Shown here one piece after another: positions 10,718-22,337 of a stretch of 64,000 nucleotides of DNA (within the stretch, counting starts at the first letter, position 1; each line of letters starts with the position of its first letter). Made by a program: the position numbers and the translations under genes. The notes beneath the pieces are model-generated. The model was not told the origin of the DNA, did no database searches, and saw only the letters and a list, made by a program, of their open reading frames with translations. The DNA lies in NCBI RefSeq assembly GCF_033568475.1, contig NC_133120.1, positions 81,630,151 to 81,694,150 on the forward strand, read 5' to 3'. The stretch is from Henckelia pumila (taxonomy: Eukaryota; Streptophyta; Magnoliopsida; Lamiales; Gesneriaceae).

Positions 10718-12042
10718 TGTTGAATCCGATATTTTGGTGATAACAAACAACAACTCATCGTATAGGAATGTACTGCCAACCATTGTATTTCAGGAATCTA
10801 CTACAACTTCTACCGGAAGCTTGTCAACCGCCGTTGCTCTCGACCGGCTGAAGTCACAAGCCTATCGACTGGCTATCAAAACCAGCAGAGGATAAATCTA
10901 TCTACCGGAAGCTTGTCAACCGCCTTTGTCTCTCGACCGATTGAAGTTACAAGCTTATCGACTGGTTATTCAAACCAGCAGAGGACAAATATCTCTACAG
11001 GTAGAATGCCAATTGCTTATTAGGATATCTCAAGACAAGTACCTGTGACAAGATGTTCCTTGCAAAGATCTTTTATTAAAAGCAGAACCGGCGTATCAGA
11101 AGATTTGTTGACTCCTGCAATCGAGACAACAGGTTGCACCAAAATGGCAAAAACACAGAATGACTACAGATAAAGCATTCGACCGTTTATTCCAGTTTTG
11201 GACCCTGGAAGTTGTCTACAGTGTACGATCTTCATGCAGAATCATCAATGCATTTATGAGCATTAAATGTGCATTCAATGCAGCATCAGAACGTTCAAAA
11301 TAAAGACGTTGATGATTGACCTATATAAAGGGAAGATTGCTCAAGAAACAAAGGGGACAACGGTGAGAGACAAGCAATTCAGAAAAATCTCAATCAACTC
11401 AATCACTTGAATAATATCAGAAGTCCTCATCTGATATACTTGAGCACACTCACAAGATCATTCATCTACTGCTCAAATAAACCCTCGCCTACAGTTCACA
11501 TATCTGATCGTCAAGGATCATCCTAGGGTTTCCAAGCCTCTCGACCGCTCTATAGTCTGAGAAGCTCAACTCAACTATACTCAGTGTTGAAGAGACTTGA
11601 AGCTGCTCTGAAAGCTTCCACCAGTCTGATAAGAACTGAGAATCTTATCTGTGTAAATCTAGGAGTTTCGGATTAGGCATTGGATAAGTCCTAAGTCTGA
11701 AGTGGGTGTATTACAAGACGTTGTAATAACCAAAGTCTTCTAGTGAATTCCTTCCTAAGTGGAAGAAGGGGAGACGTAGAAGGATTAAGCCTTCAAACTT
11801 CCATAAAATCGTGTTTTAGCCTTTACTGCCATTTATCTTACATCCTGCTCATACATTGCTTTATAAACTTTGCATCACTAAAACCTCTGAACTAGTTCCG
11901 CACTATTTAAGTTGTTCAAAACGTTTTAGAAGTTGAGAAAACAGATTAAGTGAACTAAACCTCACTTGATCATTCTAAAGAAGAAGAAGAAAAGTTTCAG
12001 AGTGTATTCACCCCCCCTCTACCCTCTGAACCGATCCCAACA
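10718..12042 (+). repeat. copia right LTR
   Basis: Same length as the left LTR. Differences seen by eye lie near 11008, 11218-11219, 11553, 11670, 11795, 11817 and 11922. Ends CCCAACA and is followed by the TSD CAGAG. Confidence 0.95.
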
Positions 12043-12612
12043 CAGAGCATGACTACAAATTGGGTCAACAATAATTTATCCTGCAATTTATTTATTGAAT
12101 TCGGCATCCCATGGATCTGAAAATGGCAACCAGAATTCGGATATAATGATCATGGAATCCCTTTCTTATGGAGGAAAAGTTTATCAAAATTCTGGGAAAA
12201 ATTGCTCAGAAATGATCCGGAAACTGGAAAGCCACATGGCATAGAGATATTACAAAAAATGGAAGAAAATATCTCTCAATACAAAAATGACTTTGCGCAA
12301 CAGGAGAAGGGAAATCAATCTGATGTGATAAGTCCCTTCAAAATTATCACTCAGAAATATCAAGAAATCTACTCAAAAGAATAGATGATCGACTTATATG
12401 TTGAAGAAATGAAAAAAGATTTGTTTAAAAATATTGGTAGTACTGATTCAAAATCTGATCAGTTCATGACTTCAAATGACAGCCATAATCAGCTTATCAA
12501 AGTAATGCATATGCAAGATGGACAAGATCCCGAAGATGATAATTTCGAAGAAAATCAAATTGATGAAACTTTTGAAAAACTAAAAGTATCGCTCAAGTCC
12601 AAGATTGGATAA
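12043..12612 (+). pseudogene. EPRV-A ORF2, left copy, 3' part (broken)
   Basis: Continues the ORF interrupted at 787 and aligns to 19488-20054. It has TGA at 12118-12120, where the right copy has TGG, and TAG at 12382-12384, where the right copy has CAG. The C-terminal 130 residues are acidic and hydrophilic. It ends with the same Lys/Ser-rich terminus as the right copy. Confidence 0.75.
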
Positions 12613-13297
12613 GAAAGGAATTTTTTAGGTAATATATCTCTTTCATCTTTTATAAAGATTGTCAGAAGTCATATTACTTTTAAAAGATGTAATAATGCAT
12701 CTTTACTTTTTATTATTTTAATAAAAGTTGTAGCGTGGAATCCGGGGTTTGATGTCCGGCTCTTCCTATTTATAGGTGTGTTTTGTAAGTTAGGAGGCAC
12801 GCTTGAGTTTGCTTGCCTCTCTCTCTTCTCTATCTCTCTCTTTTGTAATAAAAGTCTTTCTGGTAATAAAAGTTTTAAGTTTCTGGTCGCAATCTTTGTA
12901 AATAATTCTCTTTTATTTTGTTTATTTTGTATATTTTGTATATTTTTATTTTTGATTTAGCCTAATGGCAGGCTAAGTCCTCTATGCTAGATCATAACTA
13001 TCCTACGACATGACCATGGTATTGTAATGGTCGATGATATTATGGTAATCTGAAGGTTGGTTAAAATTTTTTATAAGGTTCGAGGTTAATATTAAGTAGC
13101 TCAGATTCATGTACTACCCTTCAGCTCATTTGTGCCGAGTAATGGCTTTTAGAGCATTGTGAGTATTTGTTTTGAATCTTGATCTACTTAATTAGTCTCG
13201 GTAAACTCCTTATATTTTTTTGTAAAAATTGATTTAACTAATAAATTTCCCAGTTAGATCGAACCTTCCTATGATTTCCATGATATTAAGATCTAGA
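12613..13297 (+). promoter_or_regulatory. EPRV-A intergenic/promoter region, left copy
   Basis: Non-coding, and repeated at 20055-20728. It contains a TATA-like CTATTTATA (12766-12774), a CT-rich leader and closely spaced AATAAA signals (about 12847 and 12864). This is the arrangement of a pararetroviral promoter with its polyadenylation signal just downstream. I could not find a clear tRNA-Met primer site. Confidence 0.6.
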
Positions 13298-14747
13298 ATG
13301 GATGAATATTTTTCGTTTGAAGAATACTGTTCAAAACAGTATTACTCAAAAATATGATATTCCTAATAATCTTGATTTATTAAATAAATGAACTATTTCT
13401 AAGATAGAACCTAAAATGATCTATCAATTAGGAACCTTTGAAAAAATTAGTCTTATACAAATTGTTAAGACTACTGAGTCTTCAATTTCTCTTAATAATG
13501 AAGTGATGGTTATTCATTTGTTAAATGAAAAGGATATATTAATCTTTTCCAAAGAATATAAATTTCTTCATATAGGTCTAGTTCAAATTGCTTTTAGACC
13601 ACTTACTTTAAAAGGTTTACCTGAAAGCTTTATTGCAGCTTTAAGAGATGGTAGAAATTTAAATTGGAAACAATCTTTAATTGGAATAATTGAATCCAGT
13701 CTGGCTCATGGTCCAGTTTACTTTGATGTTTATCCCAATTTTTCTTTATCATTAATTGACATAAATATTTTAGATTCTTTGACATTAAATGTTAAGACTC
13801 ATGGTTATAATTATTCTGTTGGAACAGAAGTCATATGTATATGTTATCGTATATATTATAAACCTCTTTATACATTAAATCCAATGTGTAAAAGAATTGA
13901 CAAAAAGAAAAATGAAACTGTTTTTATTGAGACTAATTTCAATAAATCTAAAATAACTACTCGTAGATCTATTAAATGAGAAGAAATAGATTTTTCATCA
14001 AATTGAACTTTTGAAAATTCTATTCCTAGAAATCCTATTTTAAATATGGATTTACAGCATGTAATACATACTAATGAAGGATCTGTTAATATACAATTTC
14101 AAAATAAAAATTATTTGCCTATTACTAGATCTCAATCTGTTAGATCTTATATTTTTCCTTTGAATTATATAATTGATATTCCTCAATCTTCTAGAGCTTC
14201 TACTTCTCAAATTCGAGAAGAACTTAGATCTAATTCCTCTAAAGATAATAATATTGAAGAGGTTATTATAAGCAGAAATAATATTGTTCATGGAAATGTC
14301 CAGAACATTACAGAATCAGATACTATCTCAGAAATGAATTTTGTTTAGATGGATAGTACAACCAAAATAGATTTCAGTAAAGGATCTAGAGCAAGAGCTC
14401 AGATTAATAAAGAATTATGTGATCATAAATGGAAATCTTTTAGAAAATGGTATTTTAAGAGTTTTTCCAAAAAAGAATTTGATTATATAATTACTACTTT
14501 TTATAAAGAATGTACAGAAAAGAATAAAATGATTTATTTTGTTCCTTGGTTTATAAAAACCTTTCTTGTTGATTATATTTCTGTTATAGAAAGAAATTAT
14601 AAAATTTCTTCTGGAAATATTCAGAGATCTGTGTATCCTCCACAGAATTCTTTTCAAATAGAAAAGAATGAAAATGTTTTAAATTTTAATGCTTTCTCAA
14701 AAAATTTTGAGGATAATATGTTACTTGTTACTATAATCAACTTTTAG
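13298..14747 (+). pseudogene. EPRV-A movement-protein region of ORF1
   Basis: The likely polyprotein start is ATG at 13298, directly after the intergenic region. A frameshift near 13322 and TGA codons near 13386, 13977 and 14002 break it. The segment 13416-13979 is recognisable as a 30K-superfamily (caulimovirid) movement protein, which in viruses opens plasmodesmata for cell-to-cell spread. After 14349 comes a basic, Trp/Tyr-rich stretch linking to the coat region. Decayed, with no intact product. Confidence 0.7.
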
Positions 14748-14794
14748 AAAAGCAAAATTATACTAATCTTTATCTTATTCTTTTAGGAGAAGAA

Positions 14795-16075
14795 TTGGCT
14801 TCTTTAAAAAAGAATATCGATAGTATTTTATTGGCTATACAACAGATCAAGCCTAATATACACATTGAAGATAAGAAAGATAGAAATATAGTTTCTATTG
14901 CTTCTTCTTCTATTCAATATCCTCCAGAGATTCAAGATTTTAAATTTAAATCTTCTGTTTCTGAATTTGAAAAGTTTTAACAGAAAAACTTAAAAGTATG
15001 AATATTTCTGTTATTAATGACAATGCATCATTTAGTAATAATAATACTGATGATGATGATACAGATAAAATTCAAAAGATGAAATGGGCTGATAGGCCAA
15101 CTCAAAATCGTTATTACTATTCTCATTCTACTCCTTTAGATGTTCTTAATGAAGAACAAGAGTATATTATATCAAATAGTTATAATGGGAAAAATATTTA
15201 TGAATGGAATGCTGATGGTTTAACTGATAAGCAGATTTATAATATTGCTCATAGAATGCTTATGTATAGTACTGTATGTAAAAGTACTGATAATACTGAT
15301 AAAAATATAGCAAAAATGCTTATTTCCGGTTTTACAGGCCAACTTAAAGGTTGGTGGGATAATTATTTATCTCAACAACAAAATAATGATATTTATAATT
15401 CTATTAAAATAGAGAATAATAACCAGACTGAAAATGTTGTTTATAGTCTTATAATGACTATTATTGAACATTTTACTGGTCGTTTTACTGATAATAGTGA
15501 AAATATTAGAACTCTTTTGAGTAATATGAAATGTAAGACTCTTACTGATTTCAGATGGTATAAAGATACTTTTCTTTCTAGAATTTATGAATTACCGGAT
15601 TGTAATAACAATCAATGGAAAACCAAATTTATTGATGGTCTTCCTCATCTCTTTGCTGAAAGAGTTAGAAAAGTTCTTCGTAAAGATAATATCTCTATTC
15701 AGTATGATAATTATACTTACGGTAACTTAATAAGTACTTGTATTCAGGAAGGTTTATCTTTATGTAATGATTTAAAATTAAATAATCAGTTAAAAAGACA
15801 AAATATTTTTGAAAGAAAACAACTTGGTCATTTTTGTGATCAATTTGGGATTGATATACCCAAGAAGAAGATTCAAAAATCTTTAGATAAACCTCATACG
15901 AAGAGACATTTGTCTGAGAGACAAATATTGAAAAAACAAAAGAGAAAAGAATTTCGTAATACTCAGAAAGATGCGAAGAAGAAACAATTTTGGAAAAAAA
16001 TATGAGAATAAAAAGCCTTTAATTACCTGTCATAAATGTTGGAGACCTGGACATTATGCTAATCAATGTTGGGCT
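14795..16075 (+). pseudogene. EPRV-A coat-protein region of ORF1
   Basis: A short coiled-coil-like segment (14795-14980) leads into a coat-protein core at 14998-16005, with an acidic start and a very basic C-terminus. A frameshift near 16000 separates the core from the CCHC knuckle (CHKCWRPGHYANQC, encoded in the next frame near 16030-16072). The core plus knuckle order matches caulimovirid capsid proteins, which coat the dsDNA genome. Confidence 0.75.
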
Positions 16076-18652
16076 AAAGAGAAAATTAAATCTTTTGATA
16101 TCTCTGATGATATTAAAAATACTTTATACAAAATTGTCATGAAAAATTACTCTGAAGATTCTTATACTTCTGATTCCAGTCAAGAAACTGATGATATTAT
16201 TAATCTTGATAATGATTCTTTAAACTCTTCAGAAGATTGTGATAATTGCATCCAAGGTCAGTCTTCTAATTGTTGCAATTATATTAGTGATAATGATGAA
16301 TTTTATAAGTTAAAATCTCAATTTGATGACTTAAGTATTAATGTTTTATCTGATGATAAAATTATTGAATTTTTAAAATTAATTAATGATCCTAATCTTC
16401 GTACCTCTATCATTGATCATATTGATTATAAAGCTTCTACTAGTTATACTGATCTTTTGAAAAATGATCAGACTTATTCTTTAAAAGAAATAAAAAAGCT
16501 TTTAAAAGAAAAACACAGTGTTAATACTCCTGTGACTTTAGATAATTTAAATACTGAAATTGATCAACTTAAACAGCAAGTTGTTATTTTACAACATGAG
16601 AATATTCGTTTTAATAGAAGGATTTCTGATTTAGAAATGCCTGGGTTAGAAAATAGTTCTAACAATGTTTCAGACCAAGAACAACATTTATCTGTTCTTA
16701 GTAGAATAAAATCTCAAAAATGGTATACTAAAATAACTTTATTAATTGATAATAATTATAAAAAAGATTTTATTTCTTTAATTGATAGTGGAGCAGATTT
16801 AAATGTTATTCAAGAAGGTATAATACCTTCAAAATATTTTCATAAAACTTCTCACTCTCTATCTCATGCAGGAGGTGAAAAATTACAGGTAAATTATAAG
16901 TTACCAGAAGCTTATATTTGTAAAAATAAGACTTGTATTAAAACAAGTTTTTTTTTTATAAAAAACCTTTCCACTCAAATCATTCTTGGATTGCCTTTTC
17001 TTTATAAAATTTATCCTATTATTTCTATAAATCCTACAGGTATAATTGGTACTTATGATGGTAAGAATATTCACTTTCAGTTTATAACTAAACCTTATTT
17101 AAAAATTTTGAATTCTATTCAAGATCATATTGACAGAAAAATCTTTCATATTAATTCTTTAAAAGAAGAAATAGATTCTTTAACTATTGATGATACTTTG
17201 AAAAATCCTAAACTACAGGATAAAATCAAATTGCTTCATAACCAATTCTCTTTAGAAATTTGTAATGATTTTCCCAATGCTTTTTGGAATCGTAAGAAAC
17301 ATATTGTTTCTCTTCCTTATGAAGACAGTTTTGATGAAAAAAATATTCCTACCAAGGCAAGACCTTGTCAGATGAATTTCGAATATTTAGAATTATGTAA
17401 GAAAGAGATTCAATCTCTTTTAGATAAAAAGTTGATAACTCCTTCCCAATCTCTTTGGTCTTGTACTGCTTTTTATGTCAATAAACATTCTGAGATTGAA
17501 AGAGGTGTTTCTCGTCTAGTAATAAATTATAAACCTTTAAATAAAGTTTTAAAATGGATTAGGCATCCTATTCCTAATAAAAAAGATCTTCTTGATAGAT
17601 TATTACATGCTTTAATATTCTCTAAATTTGATTTAAAGTCAGGATTTTGGCTGATCCAAATTGATAAGGATGATAGATATAAAATTGTTTTTAATGTTCC
17701 AATAGGACATTATGAATGGAATGTTATGTCTTTTGGTCTGAAGAATGCTCCTTCAGAATTTCAGCAGATTATGAATGATATTTTTACCCCTTATAGTGAC
17801 TTTATTATTGTTTACATAGATGATATTCTTATATTCTCAAAAAATATTGAGACTCATTTTAAACATTTAAATATATTTAAAACTCTTATTATTCAAAATG
17901 GATTAGTTATTTCTAAACCCAAAATGGTTTTATTTCAAACCAATATTAAATTTTTAGGTCATAATATTGACAAAGGTAATATTATCCCTTTTCAAAGAAG
18001 TATAGAATTTGGTAATAAATTTCCAGATATTATTACTGATAAGACTCAATTACAAAGATTTTTAGGTAGTTTAAATTATATATCTGCTTATATTAAGAAT
18101 TTAGCTAATGATACTACTATTTTATATGATAGATTTAAGAAGAATCCTTCCCCTTGGACTAATCAACATACCAATTCTGTGAAGAAAATTAAAGAAAAAA
18201 TTAAACATATTCCTTGCTTAATGATTTCTAATCCTAGTTGGGAAAAAATTGTTGAAACAGATGCTTCGGATATAGGCTTTGGAGGTATTTTAAAACAATT
18301 AAAACCCCAAAGTAAAGAAGAATATCTTGTTAGATTCCATTCAGGAAAGTGAAATTCCGCTCAGAAAAATTATTCTACAGTTGCAAAAGAAATTCTTTCT
18401 ATTGTTAAATGTATTCTGATATTTCAGAATGATCCTTACAATCAGAAATTTATTATTAAAACAGATTGCAAATCTGCAAAATATATGTTTAATAAAGATT
18501 TTAAACATGATATTTCTAAAAAAATATTTTCCAGATGGCAAGCTAATTTAGCTCATTTTGATTTTTAAATTATTTATAAAAAAGGAGAAGAAAATTATCT
18601 TCCTGATTTCTTAACCCGTGAATATTTATCTAATAATGACATGAATGAATAG
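15971..18652 (+). pseudogene. EPRV-A protease, reverse transcriptase and RNase H
   Basis: One open stretch of 793 codons (15971-18352) carries the CCHC knuckle, an aspartic protease (LIDSGADLNVI near 16780), an RT with YIDDILIFSK (about 17815) and the start of RNase H (ETDASDIGFGG near 18255). A TGA at 18350-18352 interrupts RNase H. The frame then runs on to about 18568 and ends with TAG at 18650-18652, overlapping the ORF2 start. It is the best preserved part of EPRV-A. There is no integrase domain, which separates it from Ty3/gypsy elements. Confidence 0.85.
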
Positions 18653-20054
18653 GGGTCGAGGTGAATTTTCCTCTTATAGAGGAAGAGGAGGAAGAGAAAA
18701 ACCCCCAAATTATATTGGCAATGCTCCAAGGCTGATAGCCCAATTTGGAAATCAACGCCTCATAGGCCAACATATTTCTAGTTCTTCTGATAGTAATACT
18801 ATCCAAAAAAATGATCCTTTATATGATGAGTTTCAAGAATTCTTGAAACAAAAAGGCAAGAATAAGGTAATTCCTGATTCTGAAGAATCTTATGCAAACA
18901 TTGCAAAAGAAAATGAAAATGATTCAGTATTATATACTGAAAATAAAAATAGAGAAATCATTCTTCTCATAGAAGAAAGAGATGAGCAATGGAAAAATAC
19001 TCCTTGGATTATCATGGATAGATATCTATCACATACATCATATGTTCATGGTGCTTACAAGCCAAGAGAATATTATGAAAACCTCTTAATCTCTACCAAA
19101 ACAGTGGAAATTACCCATTTTCAGAGTAATACTTAACAAACGAAAAGTTATAACTTTTCCAAATTTATTATTAAGAAAATTATTTCTATTGAAGAATGGG
19201 GAATTTTTCCATTAGCAGAAAAAGAATTCTATTCTACTCAAAAGCAAATTGCTTTTAAATGTAATTATTGAGATTATATACAGAGTTTTTATACAACTCT
19301 ATTCTATGAAAATTCAAAAAGAAAACATTCTTGGTTCTTGAAAATATGTGAAAATAATTCACATGATAATATTCCTAACTGGTTAATAAACTGGTGGCAA
19401 TTCTTTGGGCCTTCATAAAAAATTCTTCCTGAAGACTTCAAAAATTACTTTGAAGATTGGATCAGATTCTCTCCAAAGGTTATACATAACATAACTACAA
19501 ATTGGGTCAACAATAATTTATCCAGCAATTTTTTTATTGAATTCGGCATCCCATGGATCTGGAAATGGCAACAAGAATTTGGATATAATGATCATGGAAT
19601 CCCTTGCTTATGGAGGAAAAGTTTATCAAAATTCTGGGAAAAATTGCTCAGAAATGATCTTGAAACTGGAAAGCCACATGGCATAGAGATATTACAAAAA
19701 ATGGAAGAAAATATCTCTCAATACAAAAATGACTTTGCGTAACAGGAGAAGGGAAATCAATCTGATGTGATAAGTCCCTTCAAAATTATCACTCAAAAAT
19801 ATCAAGAAATCTACTCAAAAGAACAGATGATCGACTTATATGTTGAAGAAATGAAAAAAAATTTGTTTAAAAATATTGGTAGTACTGATTCAAAATCTGA
19901 TCAGTCCATGACTTCAAATGACAGCCATAATCAGTTTATCAAATTAATGCATATGCAAGATGGACAAGATCCCGAAGATGATAATATTGAAGAAAATCAA
20001 ATTGATGAAACTTTTGAAAAACTAAAAGCATCGCTCAAGTCCAAGATTGGATAA
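18645..20054 (+). pseudogene. EPRV-A ORF2, right copy (broken)
   Basis: The ATG at 18645 overlaps the ORF1 stop by 8 nt. The product starts with an RG-rich segment (MNRGRGEFSSYRGRGG) and continues in a Trp/Tyr-rich domain, then an acidic tail. Stops at 19134-19136 (TAA), 19269-19271 (TGA), about 19416 (TAA) and 19740-19742 (TAA) break it. The left copy retains coding codons at each of these sites, so the two copies decayed independently. Function unknown. Confidence 0.75.
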
Positions 20055-20728
20055 AAAAGGAATCTTTTAGGTAATATATCTCTTTCATCTTTTATAAAGA
20101 TTGTCAGAAGTCATATTACTTTTAAAAGATGTAATAATGCATCTTTACTTTTTATTATTTTAATAAAAGTTGTAGCGTGGAATCCGGGGTTTGATGTCCG
20201 GCTCTTCCTATTTATAGGTGTGTTTTGTAAGTTTAGAGGCACGCTTGAGTTTGCTCGCCTCTCTCTCTTCTCTATCTCTCTCTTTTGTAATAAAAGTCTT
20301 TCTAGTAATAAAAGTTTAAAGTTTCTGGTCGCAATCTTTGTAAGTAATTCTCTTTTATTTTGTATATTTTGTTTATTTTTATTTTTGATTTAGCCTAATG
20401 ACAGGCTAAGTCCTCTATGCTAGATCATAACTATCCTACGACATGACCATGGTATTGTAATGGTCGATGATATTATGGTAATCTGAAGGTTGGTTAAAAT
20501 TTTTTATAAGGTTCGAGGTTAACATTAAGTAGCTCAGATTCATGTACTACCCTTCAGCTCGTTTGTGCCGAGTAATGGCTTTTAGAGCATTGTGGATATT
20601 TGTTTTGAATCTTGATCTACTTAATTAGTCTCGGTAAACTCCTTATATTTTTTTTGTAAAAATTGATTTAACTAATAAATTTTCCAGTTAGATCGAACCT
20701 TCCTATGATTCCCATGATATCTAGATCT
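20055..20728 (+). promoter_or_regulatory. EPRV-A intergenic/promoter region, right copy
   Basis: Aligns with 12613-13297, including the CTATTTATA TATA-like site and AATAAA signals. Homology stops at about 20728, where the left copy would continue into the ORF1 start. This marks the right integration border. Confidence 0.65.
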
Positions 20729-20732
20729 ATTA

Positions 20733-20758
20733 TTATATATATATACACACACACACAC

Positions 20759-20802
<44 letters not shown>
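20733..20802. repeat. TA/CA dinucleotide microsatellite
   Basis: About 70 bp of (TA)n, (CA)n and (TA)n immediately right of the EPRV-A border. Association with TA repeats has been reported for florendovirus integrations. Confidence 0.9.
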
Positions 20803-20805
<3 letters not shown>

Positions 20806-21016
20806 AGTTACGAAATTTGTGGTCTGCATAAATGTTTTCTTATGAGACGAGCTTGTAACCTAATTGATCTCACATGTTCGTCAATTGGCGTAGATTCAAG
20901 TTCGATTCCTCCACATAAAAAAAACGTGTTAATTCTACTTTTTTCAAATCACAACATCTCATGTTTTTAACTTTTTGTGCATTAATTCACTACGAGATCG
21001 AATCTAAACCTAAGGT

Positions 21017-21303
21017 TGCGTTTGGATGTAAGTATTTCAAATCTATGGATTTCGATTACAATTTTAGTGTTAACAATGAAACATATAGAAATCTTAAATT
21101 CATAATTTAATTATTTACACATTAGTTAGATGGATTAAAATGAATTTCAAATCACCGCTTTATTGGATGAACTTAAAATCCATCATAATTATCATGAATT
21201 ACCATATAAACATATAATTTGATTTGATGTGTATGATGTTACTTCTCTGAACAACAAAAGTGCATTTAAAATTCATGAATATGAAATACTTCTATCCAAG
21301 CAG
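21017..21303. mobile_element. MITE-like element with imperfect TIRs
   Basis: The left end TGCGTTTGGATGTAAGTATT and the right end (reverse complement TGCTTGGATAGAAGTATTTC) form imperfect terminal inverted repeats of about 35 bp. The 287-bp interior is AT-rich and non-coding. I could not define a TSD, so the family (hAT or PIF type) is open. Confidence 0.5.
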
Positions 21304-21529
21304 ATAAAAGTATTCATCCAAATTCGATCAAAACCAAAATTCAAGGTTTGACTTGATTTGGTTATAAATAATTCATGGTTTGGTTTAAAATTTTGTAAAA
21401 CCAATAAAAATATGGTTTGGTTCTAATTTCCATCTAAAACCGAATCAAAGAATCAAATCATAGTTGAATATCCCCATAATATATATATGTGTATTAAATA
21501 ATATATATATATATAGATATATTTCAAAA

Positions 21530-21781
21530 TCTATTACTATATATTATGTAAGATCTATTACTATATATTATGTAAGAGTCATTGGTATCTTGGTATGACC
21601 AATAAATTGAAAACAAAACTGTTTTCTCCACTATCTCAATTTTTTCCCCTCAATTATGATTTATTTTTTCTTTTTAATTTAACTATTTTTTTCTTTTCTC
21701 CCTAATTTTTTTATTTAATATATAATACAATCATTTTAAAAACAAACTATTTAACACGCAATGCGTGCAACAAGATGCTAA
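21530..21781 (+). mobile_element. Non-autonomous Helitron, copy 1
   Basis: Starts TCTATTACTATATATTATG. The first 24 bp occur twice, at 21530 and 21554, so either could be the true end. It ends with a short palindrome (CACGCA-A-TGCGTG, 21755-21767), a 10-nt spacer and CTAA, followed by T. The TC 5' end, 3' hairpin, CTRR terminus and A/T flanks are Helitron hallmarks. No coding capacity. Confidence 0.7.
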
Positions 21782-21783
21782 TA

Positions 21784-22009
21784 TCTATTACTATATATTA
21801 TGTAAGAGTTATTGGTCTCTTGGTATGACCAATAAATTGAAAAAAAAAACTGTTCTTTCCACTATCTCAATTTTTTACTCTCAACTATGATTTATTTTTT
21901 TTCTTTTTAATTTAACTATTTTTTTTCTTCCTAATTTTTTATTTAGTATATAATACAATCATTTTAAAAACAAACTATTTAACATGCAATGCGTGCAACA
22001 AGATGCTAG
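21784..22009 (+). mobile_element. Non-autonomous Helitron, copy 2 (tandem)
   Basis: About 90% similar by eye to the preceding copy and in direct tandem. Starts TCTATTACTATATATTATG, ends with a weaker hairpin (21983-21995) and CTAG before T. A further 3'-end remnant (AACAAGATGCTA) lies near 22120, just upstream of the eRF1 promoter. Confidence 0.7.
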
Positions 22010-22192
22010 TATTAAATTAAAATACTAATAAATGAATTAGAATAATCCATCTTTAAAAAAATAATAATAATTTACTGAAATGCAATTATGAAAGACTTTT
22101 TTTTTTTTTTTTCAAAAAAACTAACAAGATGCTATCCTATTTTTTTCCTCGCACTATATATTCCAAGATCTCGAAGGCCTCATATTAGCTTT

Positions 22193-22337
22193 TAGGGTTT
22201 CCTCCGTTTCCTGCCTTTTTCCCCATATAAATCCACGCACACTTCCTTCACGTCTCTGCCACTCCGTCCTGAACCACGTATTTGAAGCTTAAAATCTCTC
22301 TGCACTCAAAATCCTCGCATCTCCTACCAGTTTAAAG
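22193..22337 (+). promoter_or_regulatory. eRF1 core promoter and 5' UTR exon
   Basis: A telo-box-like TAGGGTTT at 22193-22200 (reverse complement AAACCCTA) precedes the TATA box CATATAAAT (22224-22232). Telo boxes are common in plant genes of the translation apparatus. The presumed 5' UTR exon runs from about 22260 to a splice donor AAG/GTATTT at 22337/22338. This whole block is homologous to the eIF5 promoter region at 38355-38497. Confidence 0.65.

Larger units (their letters stand above)
788..12042 (+). mobile_element. Ty1/copia LTR retrotransposon with a third ORF
   Basis: An 11,255-bp element with two 1325-bp LTRs (TG...CA), tRNA-iMet primer-binding site, gag, copia-order pol (PR-INT-RT-RNase H), an extra 941-aa ORF downstream of pol, a polypurine tract and a 5-bp TSD. 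By eye I count about 8 differences between the LTRs (about 0.6%). At commonly used plant substitution rates this means insertion roughly 0.2-0.3 million years ago (inference). The iMet PBS, long gag with a coiled-coil tail, long LTRs and extra 3' ORF fit the Sirevirus lineage. Gag and the third ORF are open; pol carries two in-frame stops, so this copy is probably not autonomous. It interrupts EPRV-A and is therefore younger. Confidence 0.95.
1..20728 (+). mobile_element. Endogenous pararetrovirus EPRV-A, tandem and degenerate
   Basis: Caulimoviridae-type sequence in more than one genome length. The window opens inside a left copy of the 3' ORF (ORF2) and its intergenic region (1-787 plus 12043-13297, split by a copia insertion). 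A complete unit follows in the order movement protein, coat protein with CCHC knuckle, aspartic protease, RT, RNase H, ORF2, intergenic region (13298-20728). The unit length of about 7.4 kb matches caulimovirid genomes. The left and right ORF2/intergenic copies align along their whole length with small indels. A single long polyprotein followed by an ORF2 of unknown function suggests the florendovirus/petuvirus group (inference). Many stops and frameshifts make it non-functional as it stands. The left end lies outside the window; the right end meets a TA/CA microsatellite. Confidence 0.85.

Noticed and set aside
15971-18352. Reading EPRV-A as a Ty3/gypsy element with its 2-kb repeats as LTRs
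   Set aside because: There is no integrase, the movement-protein and coat modules are caulimovirid, and the repeats contain coding ORF2 without TG...CA ends, so a tandem pararetrovirus fits better.
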